The notes: a model not told the origin generated them from the sequence alone. Positions 9,403 to 19,275 are shown, numbered from the stretch's first letter. The stretch: DNA of 64,000 bases from Aquificaceae bacterium (GCA_025057455.1 JANWWY010000002.1:1-64000), one strand, 5' to 3'. Numbers and translations: made by a program.

Positions 9403-10019
9403 AAGAGTGTCTTAGGCTCATCACAGATAGGCGTTCCATTACCTTTTTTGACCCCACGAGGGACATACCCAATGAGCTTATTAAGGAAATTCTTGAAGTT
9501 TCTGCTACCGCACCCTCGGGCTACAACATCCAACCTTGGGAAGTTATAGTGGTAAAGGACAAGGAAAAGAAAAGAAAGCTTAAAGACATATGCTACGGTC
9601 AGCAGAAGGTGGAAGATGCCAGCGCCAACATAGTGCTGGTGGCAAACACAAGGGCAGGGGAGGAGCATGTGGACAGAATCTTAGACAGCTGGATAGAGCT
9701 GGGCTATATCAAGCCTGAGGCAAGAGAAAGCCTGAAGTCCCAGATAGTAGCGGGCTGGCAAGACCCCCAGAGGGCTTTCAGAAAAGCGGTAAGGGACACG
9801 GCCCTTTTTGGTATGACCATAATGATAACTGCCAGAGCTTACGGTCTTGAGACCCATCCCATGGAAGGTTACGACGAGCAGAAGCTAAAGGAGTTTCTGG
9901 GCATAGAGGAGCACAAGGTAGTTCCCATGGTCATAGCCATAGGCTACAAAGACCAAAACAGAGAGCTTCTGCCGAGGGCTTACCGGTTTAAGTTTGAGGA
10001 GTTTGGAAGAATCCTTTGA
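9399..10019 (+). CDS. nitroreductase family protein
   Basis: 'ITDRRSITFFDPTRDIPNELIKEILEVSATAPSGYNIQPWEVIVVKD'. Confidence 0.93.
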   Translation: MKECLRLITDRRSITFFDPTRDIPNELIKEILEVSATAPSGYNIQPWEVIVVKDKEKKRKLKDICYGQQKVEDASANIVLVANTRAGEEHVDRILDSWIELGYIKPEARESLKSQIVAGWQDPQRAFRKAVRDTALFGMTIMITARAYGLETHPMEGYDEQKLKEFLGIEEHKVVPMVIAIGYKDQNRELLPRAYRFKFEEFGRIL

Positions 10020-10771
10020 TGGATGGCTACCTTGTGGCCCTCAGCTCTGCCTTTTTTGCAGGTGCCATAAACGCAGTGGCGGGCGGTGGAACTCTGATTA
10101 CCTTTCCTACCCTTCTGTGGCTGGGGCTTGACCCAGTGGTAGCCAACATAACCAACACGGTTGCCCTTTGGGTAGGCTCCCTTACGGGTGCCTTTGGCTT
10201 TAGAAAGAGGTTTCAAGAGGTGAAGGGTCTCCTCTTGCCCTTCTTGCTTAGCTCATCAGCGGGTGCTGTAGTGGGTGCCTTTCTTCTCATACGGACACCC
10301 TCAGAGACCTTCAGGGATATAGTGCCCTTTCTTATCCTCTTTGCGGTCCTTATGCTGGCAGGTTCAGAATTTCTCAAAAAATTTCTGGCAAGGTTTGCCC
10401 TTGAAGAGAAAGCCTTTCCCCTTGTCCTACCCCTCCTTCTTCAGTTCCTGACGGGCGTATATGGTAGCTACTTTGGTGCGGGCATAGGCATTATGATGCT
10501 GGCAAGTCTTTTGCTTTCTGGAGTGCATCACATACACAGCGCCAACGCCCTGAAAAACCTCCTGGGCTTTAGCATAAACCTGTTGGGAGCTTTACTCTTT
10601 GTTCTTAGCGGAAAAGTTAGCTGGCTTTATGCTCTTGTTATGATGCCGGGCTTTGCCCTGGGAGGCTACGTGGGAGCAAAAGTCTCTCAGAAGTTCAGCC
10701 CCAAAAAGGTCAGGCTGTTTGTGGTTCTGTGGGGTCTTTTGATTGGGTTTTACATGCTGTTGGAAAATTAG
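10016..10771 (+). CDS. TauE/SafE (TSUP) family sulfite exporter-like membrane protein
   Basis: 'AFFAGAINAVAGGGTLITFPTLLWLGLDPVVANITNTVAL'. Confidence 0.93.
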   Translation: MMDGYLVALSSAFFAGAINAVAGGGTLITFPTLLWLGLDPVVANITNTVALWVGSLTGAFGFRKRFQEVKGLLLPFLLSSSAGAVVGAFLLIRTPSETFRDIVPFLILFAVLMLAGSEFLKKFLARFALEEKAFPLVLPLLLQFLTGVYGSYFGAGIGIMMLASLLLSGVHHIHSANALKNLLGFSINLLGALLFVLSGKVSWLYALVMMPGFALGGYVGAKVSQKFSPKKVRLFVVLWGLLIGFYMLLEN

Positions 10772-10848
10772 TATTATATTGGTGTTAAGTGGGAGCTAAA
10801 AGGTCTTTGAATTGGAAAAGATAAGCCACTAAAGTTTAAAATAACTCT

Positions 10849-12141
10849 ATGCTGAAGTTAAGCGGTGCAAAAAGTGCAAAGGGAGAGCTAAGAGTTCCTT
10901 CGGACAAGTCCATATCTCACAGGGCGGTTATCCTATCAGCTCTTGCAGAAGGCGAAAGCTACATAAGAGAGTGGCTTGCTTCGGAGGACACGAAGGCCAC
11001 TCTTGACGTATTTAGACTTTTGGGTGTAGAGGTTAAAAAAAGGGGCAAAAACCTACGCATAAAAGGTAGAGACTACAGCTTCCTTGAACCTCCTAAGGTG
11101 CTTGATGCCAAAAACTCCGGCACCACCGCAAGGCTATGCATGGGCGTGCTTGCTACACAGCCCTTCTTTTCGGTTATAACTGGCGACGAAAGCCTTAGGC
11201 AAAGACCTATGCTTAGAGTGGTGGAGCCTCTCAGGCAGATGGGTGCCTTCCTTGACGGTAGAGAAAAAGGCAACAAACTACCCGTGTGCGTAAGGGGTGG
11301 TTCTATTAGGGGCATATCCTTTTTCAACAAAAAAGCCTCCGCACAGGTAAAATCCGCCCTCTTGCTTGCGGGACTGAGAGCGGAAGGATACACGGAAATA
11401 ACTGAGCCTGTCCTTTCCAGAGACCACACGGAGAGGATGTTAAGGGCTTTTGGCGTGGAAGTTTTACAAATGGAAGGGACAGAAGGTCATGTGGTAAAGT
11501 TGGCTGGAGGTCAAAGACCTGTGGCAACAGAGGTCTTCTGTCCTGCGGACCCATCCTCTGCCAGCTTTTTTGTAGCCCTTGCGGTGCTTCTCAAGGATTC
11601 TGAACTCCTACTTAAGGATGTGCTTGTAAATCCGACAAGGGACGGCTTTTTTAGAAAGCTTCGTCAGATGGGTGCGGACTTAAGCTACGAAAACGTAAGA
11701 GAAATCTCAGGCGAGCCTGTGGCGGATATTTACGTAAGATACTCGGGGAGGTTGAAAGGCGTTGAAATAAAGCCAGAGGAGGTGCCTTCCATGATTGACG
11801 AACTTCCTATGATGGCTGTGGTTATGGCTTTGGCGGAAGGCATCTCAAGGGTGAGGGGAGCGGAGGAACTAAGGGTAAAGGAGAGCGACCGCATAAAGGC
11901 GGTAGTGGAAAACCTTAGAAACATGGGTGCAAAGGTAGAAGAGTTGCCGGACGGCTTTGAAATAGAGGGAGTAGAAAGGCTAAAAGGAAGCCCAATAAAG
12001 ACCCACGGAGACCACAGAATAGCCATGGCTTTTTCCGTGGCAGGACTTGTGGGGGAAGGAGAAACCCTAATAGATGACCCACACTGTGTGGCTGTTTCCT
12101 ACCCGGGCTTTTACAGAGACCTTGACTATATTTGTAAGTAA
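10849..12141 (+). CDS. aroA: 3-phosphoshikimate 1-carboxyvinyltransferase
   Basis: 'LRVPSDKSISHRAVILSALAEG', 'LDAKNSGTTARLCMGVLA', 'RVKESDRIKAVVENLRNMGA', 'HGDHRIAMAFSVAG'. Confidence 0.97.
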   Translation: MLKLSGAKSAKGELRVPSDKSISHRAVILSALAEGESYIREWLASEDTKATLDVFRLLGVEVKKRGKNLRIKGRDYSFLEPPKVLDAKNSGTTARLCMGVLATQPFFSVITGDESLRQRPMLRVVEPLRQMGAFLDGREKGNKLPVCVRGGSIRGISFFNKKASAQVKSALLLAGLRAEGYTEITEPVLSRDHTERMLRAFGVEVLQMEGTEGHVVKLAGGQRPVATEVFCPADPSSASFFVALAVLLKDSELLLKDVLVNPTRDGFFRKLRQMGADLSYENVREISGEPVADIYVRYSGRLKGVEIKPEEVPSMIDELPMMAVVMALAEGISRVRGAEELRVKESDRIKAVVENLRNMGAKVEELPDGFEIEGVERLKGSPIKTHGDHRIAMAFSVAGLVGEGETLIDDPHCVAVSYPGFYRDLDYICK

Positions 12142-12623
12142 TGGTCAGAAAGGCTACCCTTAAAGATGCTATAGGTATATACCACCTTATAAACCACTAC
12201 GCAAGGGAAGGGCTTTTGCTTCCGAGAAGCCTCAGCTCCATATATGAAAACATAAGGGACTTCTGGGTTTACGAGGAGGAAGGTCAACTGCTTGGCTGTG
12301 CTGGTCTGCATGTGGTGTGGGAAGACCTCGCAGAAATAAAGAGCCTTGCGGTTAGAGAGGACAAAAGGGGTAAAGGCATAGGCAGTCTCCTCGTAGAAGC
12401 TTGTTTAGAAGAGGCTCAAAAGCTTGGCATAAAGAAGGTTTTTGCCCTTACTTACGCTCACAGCTTCTTCTCTAAGTTCGGTTTTGAGGAGGTAGAGAAG
12501 GCAAAGCTCCCCCATAAGGTTTGGGGTGAGTGTGTAAATTGCGTCAAGTTTCCCTCGTGCGACGAGATAGCGGTATGGGTGGACTTAGAAAAAGTGCCCA
12601 TAAGGTATGAGCATAAAGTTTAG
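12141..12623 (+). CDS. GNAT N-acetyltransferase (ArgA-like amino-acid acetyltransferase)
   Basis: 'CAGLHVVWEDLAEIKSLAVREDKRGKGIGSLLVEACLEEAQKLGIKKVFALTY'. Confidence 0.88.
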   Translation: MVRKATLKDAIGIYHLINHYAREGLLLPRSLSSIYENIRDFWVYEEEGQLLGCAGLHVVWEDLAEIKSLAVREDKRGKGIGSLLVEACLEEAQKLGIKKVFALTYAHSFFSKFGFEEVEKAKLPHKVWGECVNCVKFPSCDEIAVWVDLEKVPIRYEHKV

Positions 12624-14340
12624 TTACATAACTTCAGGGGAAAAGCTCCTTAGAGTGTATGAGCACCTCAAAGACGAAAAATTTCTCTTCCTTGATACAG
12701 AAGTATCGGGCGATAGAATCAGGCTGGTCCAACTTGGTGGAAGGGAAGACATATTCATACTTGACCTCTTTGACCTGAGGGAAGAGGGTATTCTGTTTCT
12801 CAAAGACCTTCTCAAAAGCAAGGGTATAGTGGGGCATAACCTCAAGTTTGACCTCAAATACCTCTACTCCTATGGCATAGAGCCCTATGCTGTCTTTGAT
12901 ACTATGATAGCCAGCCAGCTCCTTGGCGATGCGGACAGGCACTCTCTTCAGAAGTTAGCCATGAAATACTTAGGTCAAGTCCTTGACAAGAGCCTACAGG
13001 CTTCCAACTGGGGACAACCCTTCTTGGGAAAAGAGCAGTTAGAGTACGCAGCCCTTGATGTAAAGGTTGTGAGGGACTTATTTCATATACTTCTTGAAAG
13101 GCTCAACCAGCTACCCTACAGGGAAGAGACGCTTTTGAAAACGAGAACTTCCAAGACTTTTGAGCTTTTTAACCCAGTTGCCATAGTAGAGATGGCTTTT
13201 GTGCAAGAAACCGCTAAGCTGGAGCTTAACGGCATCCCCGTAGACAGAGAAGAGTTAGAGAAGAAACTAAAGGAACAAGAAAAGACCATGCAAAGGAAGG
13301 TAATGGACTTTCTCTCAAAGCACAGAGCTGACCCCATGTCTCCTAAGCAAATAGGGGAGCTTCTTACCAAGAAGTTTGGTCTTGAACTTCCAAAAACAGA
13401 GAAGGGAAACATATCAACCGATGACAAGGTGCTCTCCGAGTATGCGAACCATCCTGTAGTATCGGAGCTTCTTGAAATAAGAGGCATGAAAAAGACCATA
13501 GAGAAGCTTCAAGAGATAAGGGATAGCCTAAAGGGAAACAGGATATACCCAGAGTTTAAGCAAATAGGTGCTGTCACTGGCAGGATGGCAAGTCAGAACC
13601 CTAACGTCCAGAACATACCCAGAAACCTAAGGTCTATTTTCAAGGCGGAGGAGGGCAACCTTTTTGTAATAGCGGACTTTTCTCAGATAGAGCTGAGAAT
13701 TGCCAGCGAGTATGTAGGTGAAGAGAGGATGCTTCAAGCCTTTATGCAGGGCAAAGACCTACACAAGTACACCGCAAGCGTATTTTGGGGAAAACCAGAA
13801 GAAGAAGTAACAAAAGAAGAGCGTCAGCTTGCCAAAGCTGTAAACTTTGGACTTATCTACGGCATATCCGCAAAGGGTCTTGTGGAATACGCAAAAACCT
13901 ACGGAGTAGAACTCTCTCTTGATATGGCTCAGAAAATAAGGGAAAACTTCTTTGAATACTACACCGCCTACAGGGCATGGCACGAAAGGGTAAAAAGGGA
14001 GCTAAAGGAGTTCAAAGAGTCCAGAGGCTACACACTCTTGGGAAGACCCTATGTAGCTCACACCTTTCCTGATGCGGTCAACTACCCAATCCAAGGAAGC
14101 GGTGCAGACCTTCTAAAGCTCTCCGTCCTTATGTTTGATGCGGAAACAAAAAGAGAAGGAATTAGGGCAAAGGTTGTAAACTTGGTGCATGACGAGATAG
14201 TAGTAGAGTGCGAGGAGTCCAAGGCGGAAAGGGTGGCAGAGCTTTTGCACAAAGCTATGAAGCACGCAGGAAGGATAGTGCTAAAGAAAGTACCAGTGGA
14301 GGTAGAAGTTGCCATAAACAAAAGGTGGGAGAAGGAGTAA
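12607..14340 (+). CDS. polA: DNA polymerase I, 3'-5' exonuclease + polymerase only (no 5' nuclease domain)
   Basis: Exo 'FLFLDTEVSGDRIRLVQLG', 'NLKFDLKYL'; Pol A 'FVIADFSQIELRIAS', 'KAVNFGLIYGISAKGL', 'LVHDEIVVECEES'. 577 aa, starts directly at the exo domain. Confidence 0.96.
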   Translation: MSIKFSYITSGEKLLRVYEHLKDEKFLFLDTEVSGDRIRLVQLGGREDIFILDLFDLREEGILFLKDLLKSKGIVGHNLKFDLKYLYSYGIEPYAVFDTMIASQLLGDADRHSLQKLAMKYLGQVLDKSLQASNWGQPFLGKEQLEYAALDVKVVRDLFHILLERLNQLPYREETLLKTRTSKTFELFNPVAIVEMAFVQETAKLELNGIPVDREELEKKLKEQEKTMQRKVMDFLSKHRADPMSPKQIGELLTKKFGLELPKTEKGNISTDDKVLSEYANHPVVSELLEIRGMKKTIEKLQEIRDSLKGNRIYPEFKQIGAVTGRMASQNPNVQNIPRNLRSIFKAEEGNLFVIADFSQIELRIASEYVGEERMLQAFMQGKDLHKYTASVFWGKPEEEVTKEERQLAKAVNFGLIYGISAKGLVEYAKTYGVELSLDMAQKIRENFFEYYTAYRAWHERVKRELKEFKESRGYTLLGRPYVAHTFPDAVNYPIQGSGADLLKLSVLMFDAETKREGIRAKVVNLVHDEIVVECEESKAERVAELLHKAMKHAGRIVLKKVPVEVEVAINKRWEKE

Positions 14341-14421
14341 TCTTATTAACTAAGTAATATTGGTCTGTTCAGTTTTATCAACTTTCACACCACACATGGG
14401 AAAAGGAATAAACTATATACT

Positions 14422-15084
14422 ATGGGAGGGTTTTTGTTAGTTTTGCTTCTTTTTGTCTTTTCCTGCGGTCCAAAGGTAAGCACCTTAGAGGAGTATGAAA
14501 GAAAAAACCCATATCCTTCTACAGAAGACAGACTTGAGTATGCCTCAAGGGGAAGCCTTATGCCAAAGAATGGCTTTCAGGACCTTTATTCGGAAAGAAG
14601 AGCCAGCAGGGTTGGGGATGTTATATTCGTGCAGGTTTCAGAAAGTATAAATGCAATAGAGAGCGTGGCTTCCCAAACTCAGAGGTCTTCAAGCTTTAAG
14701 CAAGGCATAAGTTCTCTGTTTGGCATTTCTACAAAAACTCTCGAGGATATAGGTGGTCAGGGTTCTGGACAGATGGATATGAAAGGTTCTGGGAAGGTTC
14801 AACAGACAGGAGTTTTAACCACCAAGCTCGCCGGTAGAGTCATGAGAACATACCCAAACGGCACTATGCTGATAGAGGCTAAGAAAAGCATGGTGGTTAA
14901 CAGGTCTCAGAGGGATGTTATTCTAAGGGGCATAGTCAGACCCGAAGACATAGACAGCACCAATACTATTACCAGCGACAGAATTGCAAACCTTGAGGTT
15001 TTTATAGACGGCAAGGGATTTTTAGTTGATGGGAGTAGTCCAGGATGGTTGGCAAGAATACTGGCAAAGGTATTGCCCTTTTAA
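14422..15084 (+). CDS. flgH: flagellar L-ring protein FlgH
   Basis: Lipoprotein N-terminus 'LLFVFSCGPKV'; 'SRVGDVIFVQVSESINA', 'MRTYPNGTMLIEAKKSMVVN'. Confidence 0.93.
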   Translation: MGGFLLVLLLFVFSCGPKVSTLEEYERKNPYPSTEDRLEYASRGSLMPKNGFQDLYSERRASRVGDVIFVQVSESINAIESVASQTQRSSSFKQGISSLFGISTKTLEDIGGQGSGQMDMKGSGKVQQTGVLTTKLAGRVMRTYPNGTMLIEAKKSMVVNRSQRDVILRGIVRPEDIDSTNTITSDRIANLEVFIDGKGFLVDGSSPGWLARILAKVLPF

Positions 15085-16130
15085 TGCTTCTCTTTTCCCT
15101 TAGCCTTGCCACGCGCGTGGGTGATGTGGCAAGCATAGAGGGTGGTAGAAGCAATTACCTTGTAGGTTACGGTCTTGTGGTAGGTCTTAAGGGCACGGGT
15201 GATGGTAAGAGCACTCTTTTTACGGTCAAGAGCATAGCCAACATGCTAAGCAGAATGGGCATAGTGGTAGATGCAAGGAGGATGACTACAAAAAATGTGG
15301 CTGCTGTCATGGTTACCGCAAAGCTACCACCATACGCAAAGCCTGGCATGAAGTTAGATGTGGAGATTTCCTCAATAGGGGATGCTAAAAGCTTAGAGGG
15401 TGGAACACTGCTCCTAACACCCTTACGTGGTCCAGACGGTGATGTGTACGCTTTGGCTCAGGGACAGGTTCTCGTTGGTGGCTACGAAGCCAGGGGCAGG
15501 GGAGCAAGACAAGTAGCAAGCACTCCCACCGTAGGTAGAATCCCCAATGGTGCCATTGTAGAGAGGGAGCTTCCCATGCCAAGCATACCCTCAGAAATCC
15601 ATCTTTATTTAGACAGTCCAAGCTTTGCTCTTGCTAAGCTGATTCAGGACAGGATTAACACAGAGTTTGGTATGCAGGTAGCTCAAGCCATAGACGCAAG
15701 TACAATAAAACTGAAAAAGCCAGAGGAGTTAAACCCGGTGGAGTTCTTAGCAAAAGTTGAAGACGTGAGAATAGACGTGCCCTCTGTAGCCAAAGTGGTA
15801 ATAGACGGTAGGTCTGGTGTAGTCCTTCTTGGTGGAGATGTTACCATAAACCCCGTGTCCGTGGCGGTCGGTAGTCTGGTAATAACCATAAGAGAAATGC
15901 CAGAAGTGGTCCAACCACCTCCCCTATCGCCGGGTCAAACTGTAGTGGTCCCAAGGACAGAAGTTAAGGTTCAAGAAAAAGAAGCGAGGCTAATAGAACT
16001 GAAAGGAGCCACAGTTTCCCAGCTTGTGGAGTCCTTGAACAGAATAGGTGCCACTCCGAGAGAAATCATAGCGGTGCTTCAGGCTATAAAGGCTTCTGGA
16101 GCCTTAAGGGCAAAATTAGAAGTGCTTTAG
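15045..16130 (+). CDS. flgI: flagellar P-ring protein FlgI
   Basis: 'ATRVGDVASIEGGRSNYLVGYGLVVGLKGTGDGKSTLFTVKSIANMLSRMGI'. Confidence 0.97.
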   Translation: MVGKNTGKGIALLMLLFSLSLATRVGDVASIEGGRSNYLVGYGLVVGLKGTGDGKSTLFTVKSIANMLSRMGIVVDARRMTTKNVAAVMVTAKLPPYAKPGMKLDVEISSIGDAKSLEGGTLLLTPLRGPDGDVYALAQGQVLVGGYEARGRGARQVASTPTVGRIPNGAIVERELPMPSIPSEIHLYLDSPSFALAKLIQDRINTEFGMQVAQAIDASTIKLKKPEELNPVEFLAKVEDVRIDVPSVAKVVIDGRSGVVLLGGDVTINPVSVAVGSLVITIREMPEVVQPPPLSPGQTVVVPRTEVKVQEKEARLIELKGATVSQLVESLNRIGATPREIIAVLQAIKASGALRAKLEVL

Positions 16131-18208
16131 ACGAGCATCAGCTCAAGCCTTCCTCTTTCCTCATCTACGGCAACCACCTTAACCCTTACTCTGTCCCCCA
16201 ATCTAAACACCTTGCCAGTGCTAACACCCACAAGCCTATGAGCTGGCTCGTCATAGACATATTGGTCTTCCTTCAGGGTGCTTATGTTTACGATACCCTC
16301 AGACAAATATTCCTGAATCTCTACAAAAAAACCAAAGGAAACTACGCCGGTTATAATGCCGTCAAACTCTTCCCCTACATGAGACTTCATAAAGCGAGCC
16401 TTTAGCCTATCTATGGCTTCTCTTTCTACTTCCTCCGCCAGCCTTTCCTGCTGTGAAAGGTGCATACCAGCCATTTCAAGATAGGCAAGTGTCTTTTCGT
16501 AGTCTATGTCTTCACCCCTTATAGCTTTTTTTAGAAGCCTATGAACTATAAGGTCTGGGTACCTACGAATGGGAGAAGTAAAATGAGTGTAGTGCTCCGA
16601 GGCAAGTCCAAAGTGTCCCACATTATGAGGTGAGTAATGGGCTCTTTTCATGGCACGAAGGGTTAGAAATCTTACCAAGTTTTCTTCTGGTCTTCCCTCA
16701 AAATCTTCTATGATTTTTTGGAAAAACTTTGGACTAAGGCTTGGCTTCTTTACTCTGTAGCCCAATCCTGCAAGAATTTCCAAAAGGTTTTCCACCTTTG
16801 TGGGATCTGGCTTTTCATGAACTCTGTAAAGGCAGGGGTATCCCGCATTTTCCAAGTGCATGGCAACGGTTTCGTTAGCTGAGACCATGAACTGCTCTAT
16901 AATTCTGTGTGCTACATGTCTTTCGTACTGCATTACCGCTACAGGCTCACCGTATTCGTCCACCACAAGCTCCGCCTCTGGCAGGTCAAAGTCTATACTA
17001 CCCTTTTCCCAACGCACCTTTGCAAGCACTCTGTACAGGTCTTCCATGATTCTGAGAGAGCTGACAAGCTCTCCGTACTTAGCTTCGAGGGCTGGGTCTC
17101 CCACTATTAGCCTTAAAGCCTCTCCGTATGTAAGCCTTGCTTTACTTCTTATGACGCTTTCGTATATGTCGTAGTTAAGTAGTCTTCCCCCTTCATCAAA
17201 GAGCATTTCACAGGTAAAAGCAAGCCTATCTTCGTTGGGCTTTAGACTGCAAAGGTCTGCGGACAGCCTCTCCGGAAGCATATGCAGGGCTCTATCGGGC
17301 AGGTAAAAGGTAAATCCCCTCTTAAAGGCTTCCTTATCTATAGGGGAATTTTCCTTTACAAAGTAAGAAACATCCGCAATGTGAACCCAGAGCCTGTAAC
17401 CTTCTGAGGTTTTTTCTATCGCCACTGCATCGTCAAAATCCCTTGCCTTTTCTGGGTCTATGGTAAAACAGAGCTGACCTCTTAGGTCTTTTCTTCTTTT
17501 TGGCTCCTCTGGGTCAAGTTTAATGCCCTTTGCTTCCTTTAGCACATCGTCTGGGTAAGAGACGGGGAGGTTATACTTTCTTATGAGTATATCTATGATA
17601 AGATTTTTCTCCTCTGGGTGTCCCAGTACCTCCTTTATCTTGCCGAAGGCAGGATGGTCCTTTGTTGGAAACCTCTTTATCTCCACCACAACGAGAACAC
17701 CATCCTTTAGGCTCTCACATTTATCCCCATCCAGAATTATGGTCTGGTGTTGGTTCTCATCGGTGGGCAATCCAAGGCAGGTCTTTTTCTTCTTTTGGAT
17801 TTTACACACAATCTCCTTTTTGCCCCTTTTAAGAACCCTTAAAACCCTTATCTCTTTTTTACCCTTGTACTCAACTATCTTTGCCCTTACTACATCACCA
17901 CCGAAGAGCCTTGCCATTTCAAAGGGTGGTATGTATACATCCTTTTTGCCCTCCCCTATCTCCAGAAAGCCAAAGCCAGCTGGGTAGGGTATAACCTTGC
18001 CAGTTACTATTTCCTCTTGAGCTATCACATACTTACCCTTCTCAACCCCTATCTTACCAGCCTTCCTAAGAACCTTTAAGACCTTTTTAAGAACCTTCCT
18101 TCCCTTTTTGTCTAATCCAAGCCTATTAGAAATCTCCTCAAAGGAAACAGGCTTTTTAGCGCTCCTTATCAAGTTTAAGACCTGGTCTTCTACTGACACC
18201 CCTTCCAT
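16127..18208 (-). CDS. rnr: ribonuclease R
   Basis: 'CFTIDPEKARDFDDAVAIEKTSEGYRLWVHIADVSYFV', 'FTSPIRRYPDLIVHRLLKK', C-terminal S1 domain. Confidence 0.97.
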   Translation of the reverse strand: MEGVSVEDQVLNLIRSAKKPVSFEEISNRLGLDKKGRKVLKKVLKVLRKAGKIGVEKGKYVIAQEEIVTGKVIPYPAGFGFLEIGEGKKDVYIPPFEMARLFGGDVVRAKIVEYKGKKEIRVLRVLKRGKKEIVCKIQKKKKTCLGLPTDENQHQTIILDGDKCESLKDGVLVVVEIKRFPTKDHPAFGKIKEVLGHPEEKNLIIDILIRKYNLPVSYPDDVLKEAKGIKLDPEEPKRRKDLRGQLCFTIDPEKARDFDDAVAIEKTSEGYRLWVHIADVSYFVKENSPIDKEAFKRGFTFYLPDRALHMLPERLSADLCSLKPNEDRLAFTCEMLFDEGGRLLNYDIYESVIRSKARLTYGEALRLIVGDPALEAKYGELVSSLRIMEDLYRVLAKVRWEKGSIDFDLPEAELVVDEYGEPVAVMQYERHVAHRIIEQFMVSANETVAMHLENAGYPCLYRVHEKPDPTKVENLLEILAGLGYRVKKPSLSPKFFQKIIEDFEGRPEENLVRFLTLRAMKRAHYSPHNVGHFGLASEHYTHFTSPIRRYPDLIVHRLLKKAIRGEDIDYEKTLAYLEMAGMHLSQQERLAEEVEREAIDRLKARFMKSHVGEEFDGIITGVVSFGFFVEIQEYLSEGIVNISTLKEDQYVYDEPAHRLVGVSTGKVFRLGDRVRVKVVAVDEERGRLELMLV

Positions 18209-18232
18209 TTGTAAAGAATATTAAACCACACA

Positions 18233-18511
18233 TTAGAGTATCTCTTTAAACCTGTTTTGCACATTAGAAATAAAGCTCTCTAAGATTGGTACTACCACGT
18301 GATACTGAATGGTGTACTTGTATCTCTCAGAAAGGTCTGACTCTACGTGCTTTATCTTAGCTTTTCTGTTGAAAGAGCCAGTCTGAAAGAATAGCTTCCA
18401 CTGATAGCTTGCTATTTTCTTTGCGGTCTTCCTGTAGCTCGCCAAAAGGTCTCTTATAACTGCCTTTTTCCTTTCGGTTAAGTCCGTGCAAACTTCAATT
18501 GTCCTAAACAT
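18233..18511 (-). pseudogene. truncated IS200/IS605 OrfB / TnpB-like N-terminal fragment
   Basis: 92-aa ORF with TnpB N-terminal pattern: 'SYQWKLFFQTGSFNRKAKIKHVESDLSERYKYTIQYHVVVPILESFISNVQNRFKEIL', then stop; no RuvC nuclease portion follows before rnr. Confidence 0.65.
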
Positions 18512-18969
18512 CTTGGGATAGATTACAAAAAAAGCCTAAAATTGTCTATACACTGAATTATTAGTTTCCAAGACCCATCCAGTTTTTTTATAAGCGGTAT
18601 TGTGTCAGCATTAAATAGTTGTGAATCGTACAATTAAAAGCCTACTAAGGGATATGAGATACAAAATTGGGAAGAGCGTTTGTGTCATAACTACACGGAT
18701 TTACTCAAGCTTTTAAAAAAAGGGTTGCTGTATAACCCAATGGAAAGGGCAGGCATTAGAACTATTCCAGACCATACAGGAGAAAACTACAAGAAGCGTG
18801 TTACTAAGCCTTCTTAGAGACTAATCATAAAACCCCTAAAGAGATGTTTTATAAGAGAAAGTAAACCCAACAGAGATTAAAAGGACTCCCATCGTGTTTT
18901 CGGGTTTGATTTACAAGGCATTACGATTCTAAGTTTAAAGTACTGTTTTCTATTGTAAAATATTAAACC

Positions 18970-19275
18970 ATGAAAGATTGGAAAAAACACGAGAAAGAAA
19001 TTGAAGAGTTAAAAAAGGCTTTAGAAGAGGCCCTTGGTGGTCTGGATGTGGAGTACGAGGTGAAAACCCCAGAGGACCCTGACTTTGAAACATCTTACAA
19101 AGTTCCCTACATACTTCTAAAGTACTACACGGACGAGGAGCATGCACATACGAGAAGAATAGAGCTTTTTGAGTATTACTTTGATATGTCTGCGGAAGAA
19201 AGGATAAAGCTCATAAAGGACATGGTGGAAGAATTTCTCATGGAAATAGACCAAAGCGAGTACGGTGGTGGTTGA
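18970..19275 (+). CDS. hypothetical acidic/charged protein
   Basis: Intact ORF preceded by TAAAAT-N8-ATG; convincing codon usage. Confidence 0.7.
   Translation: MKDWKKHEKEIEELKKALEEALGGLDVEYEVKTPEDPDFETSYKVPYILLKYYTDEEHAHTRRIELFEYYFDMSAEERIKLIKDMVEEFLMEIDQSEYGGG

Noticed and set aside
16860-17174. 104-aa + strand ORF antisense to rnr
   Set aside because: Shadow ORF opposite a strongly conserved gene; Ser/Thr-rich antisense composition. The same reasoning removes most of the other shadow ORFs in the track.
18715-18738. - strand terminator GGGTTATACAGCAACCC-TTTTTTT
   Set aside because: Only a 5-bp stem with 7-nt loop and no - strand gene upstream; too weak to list.
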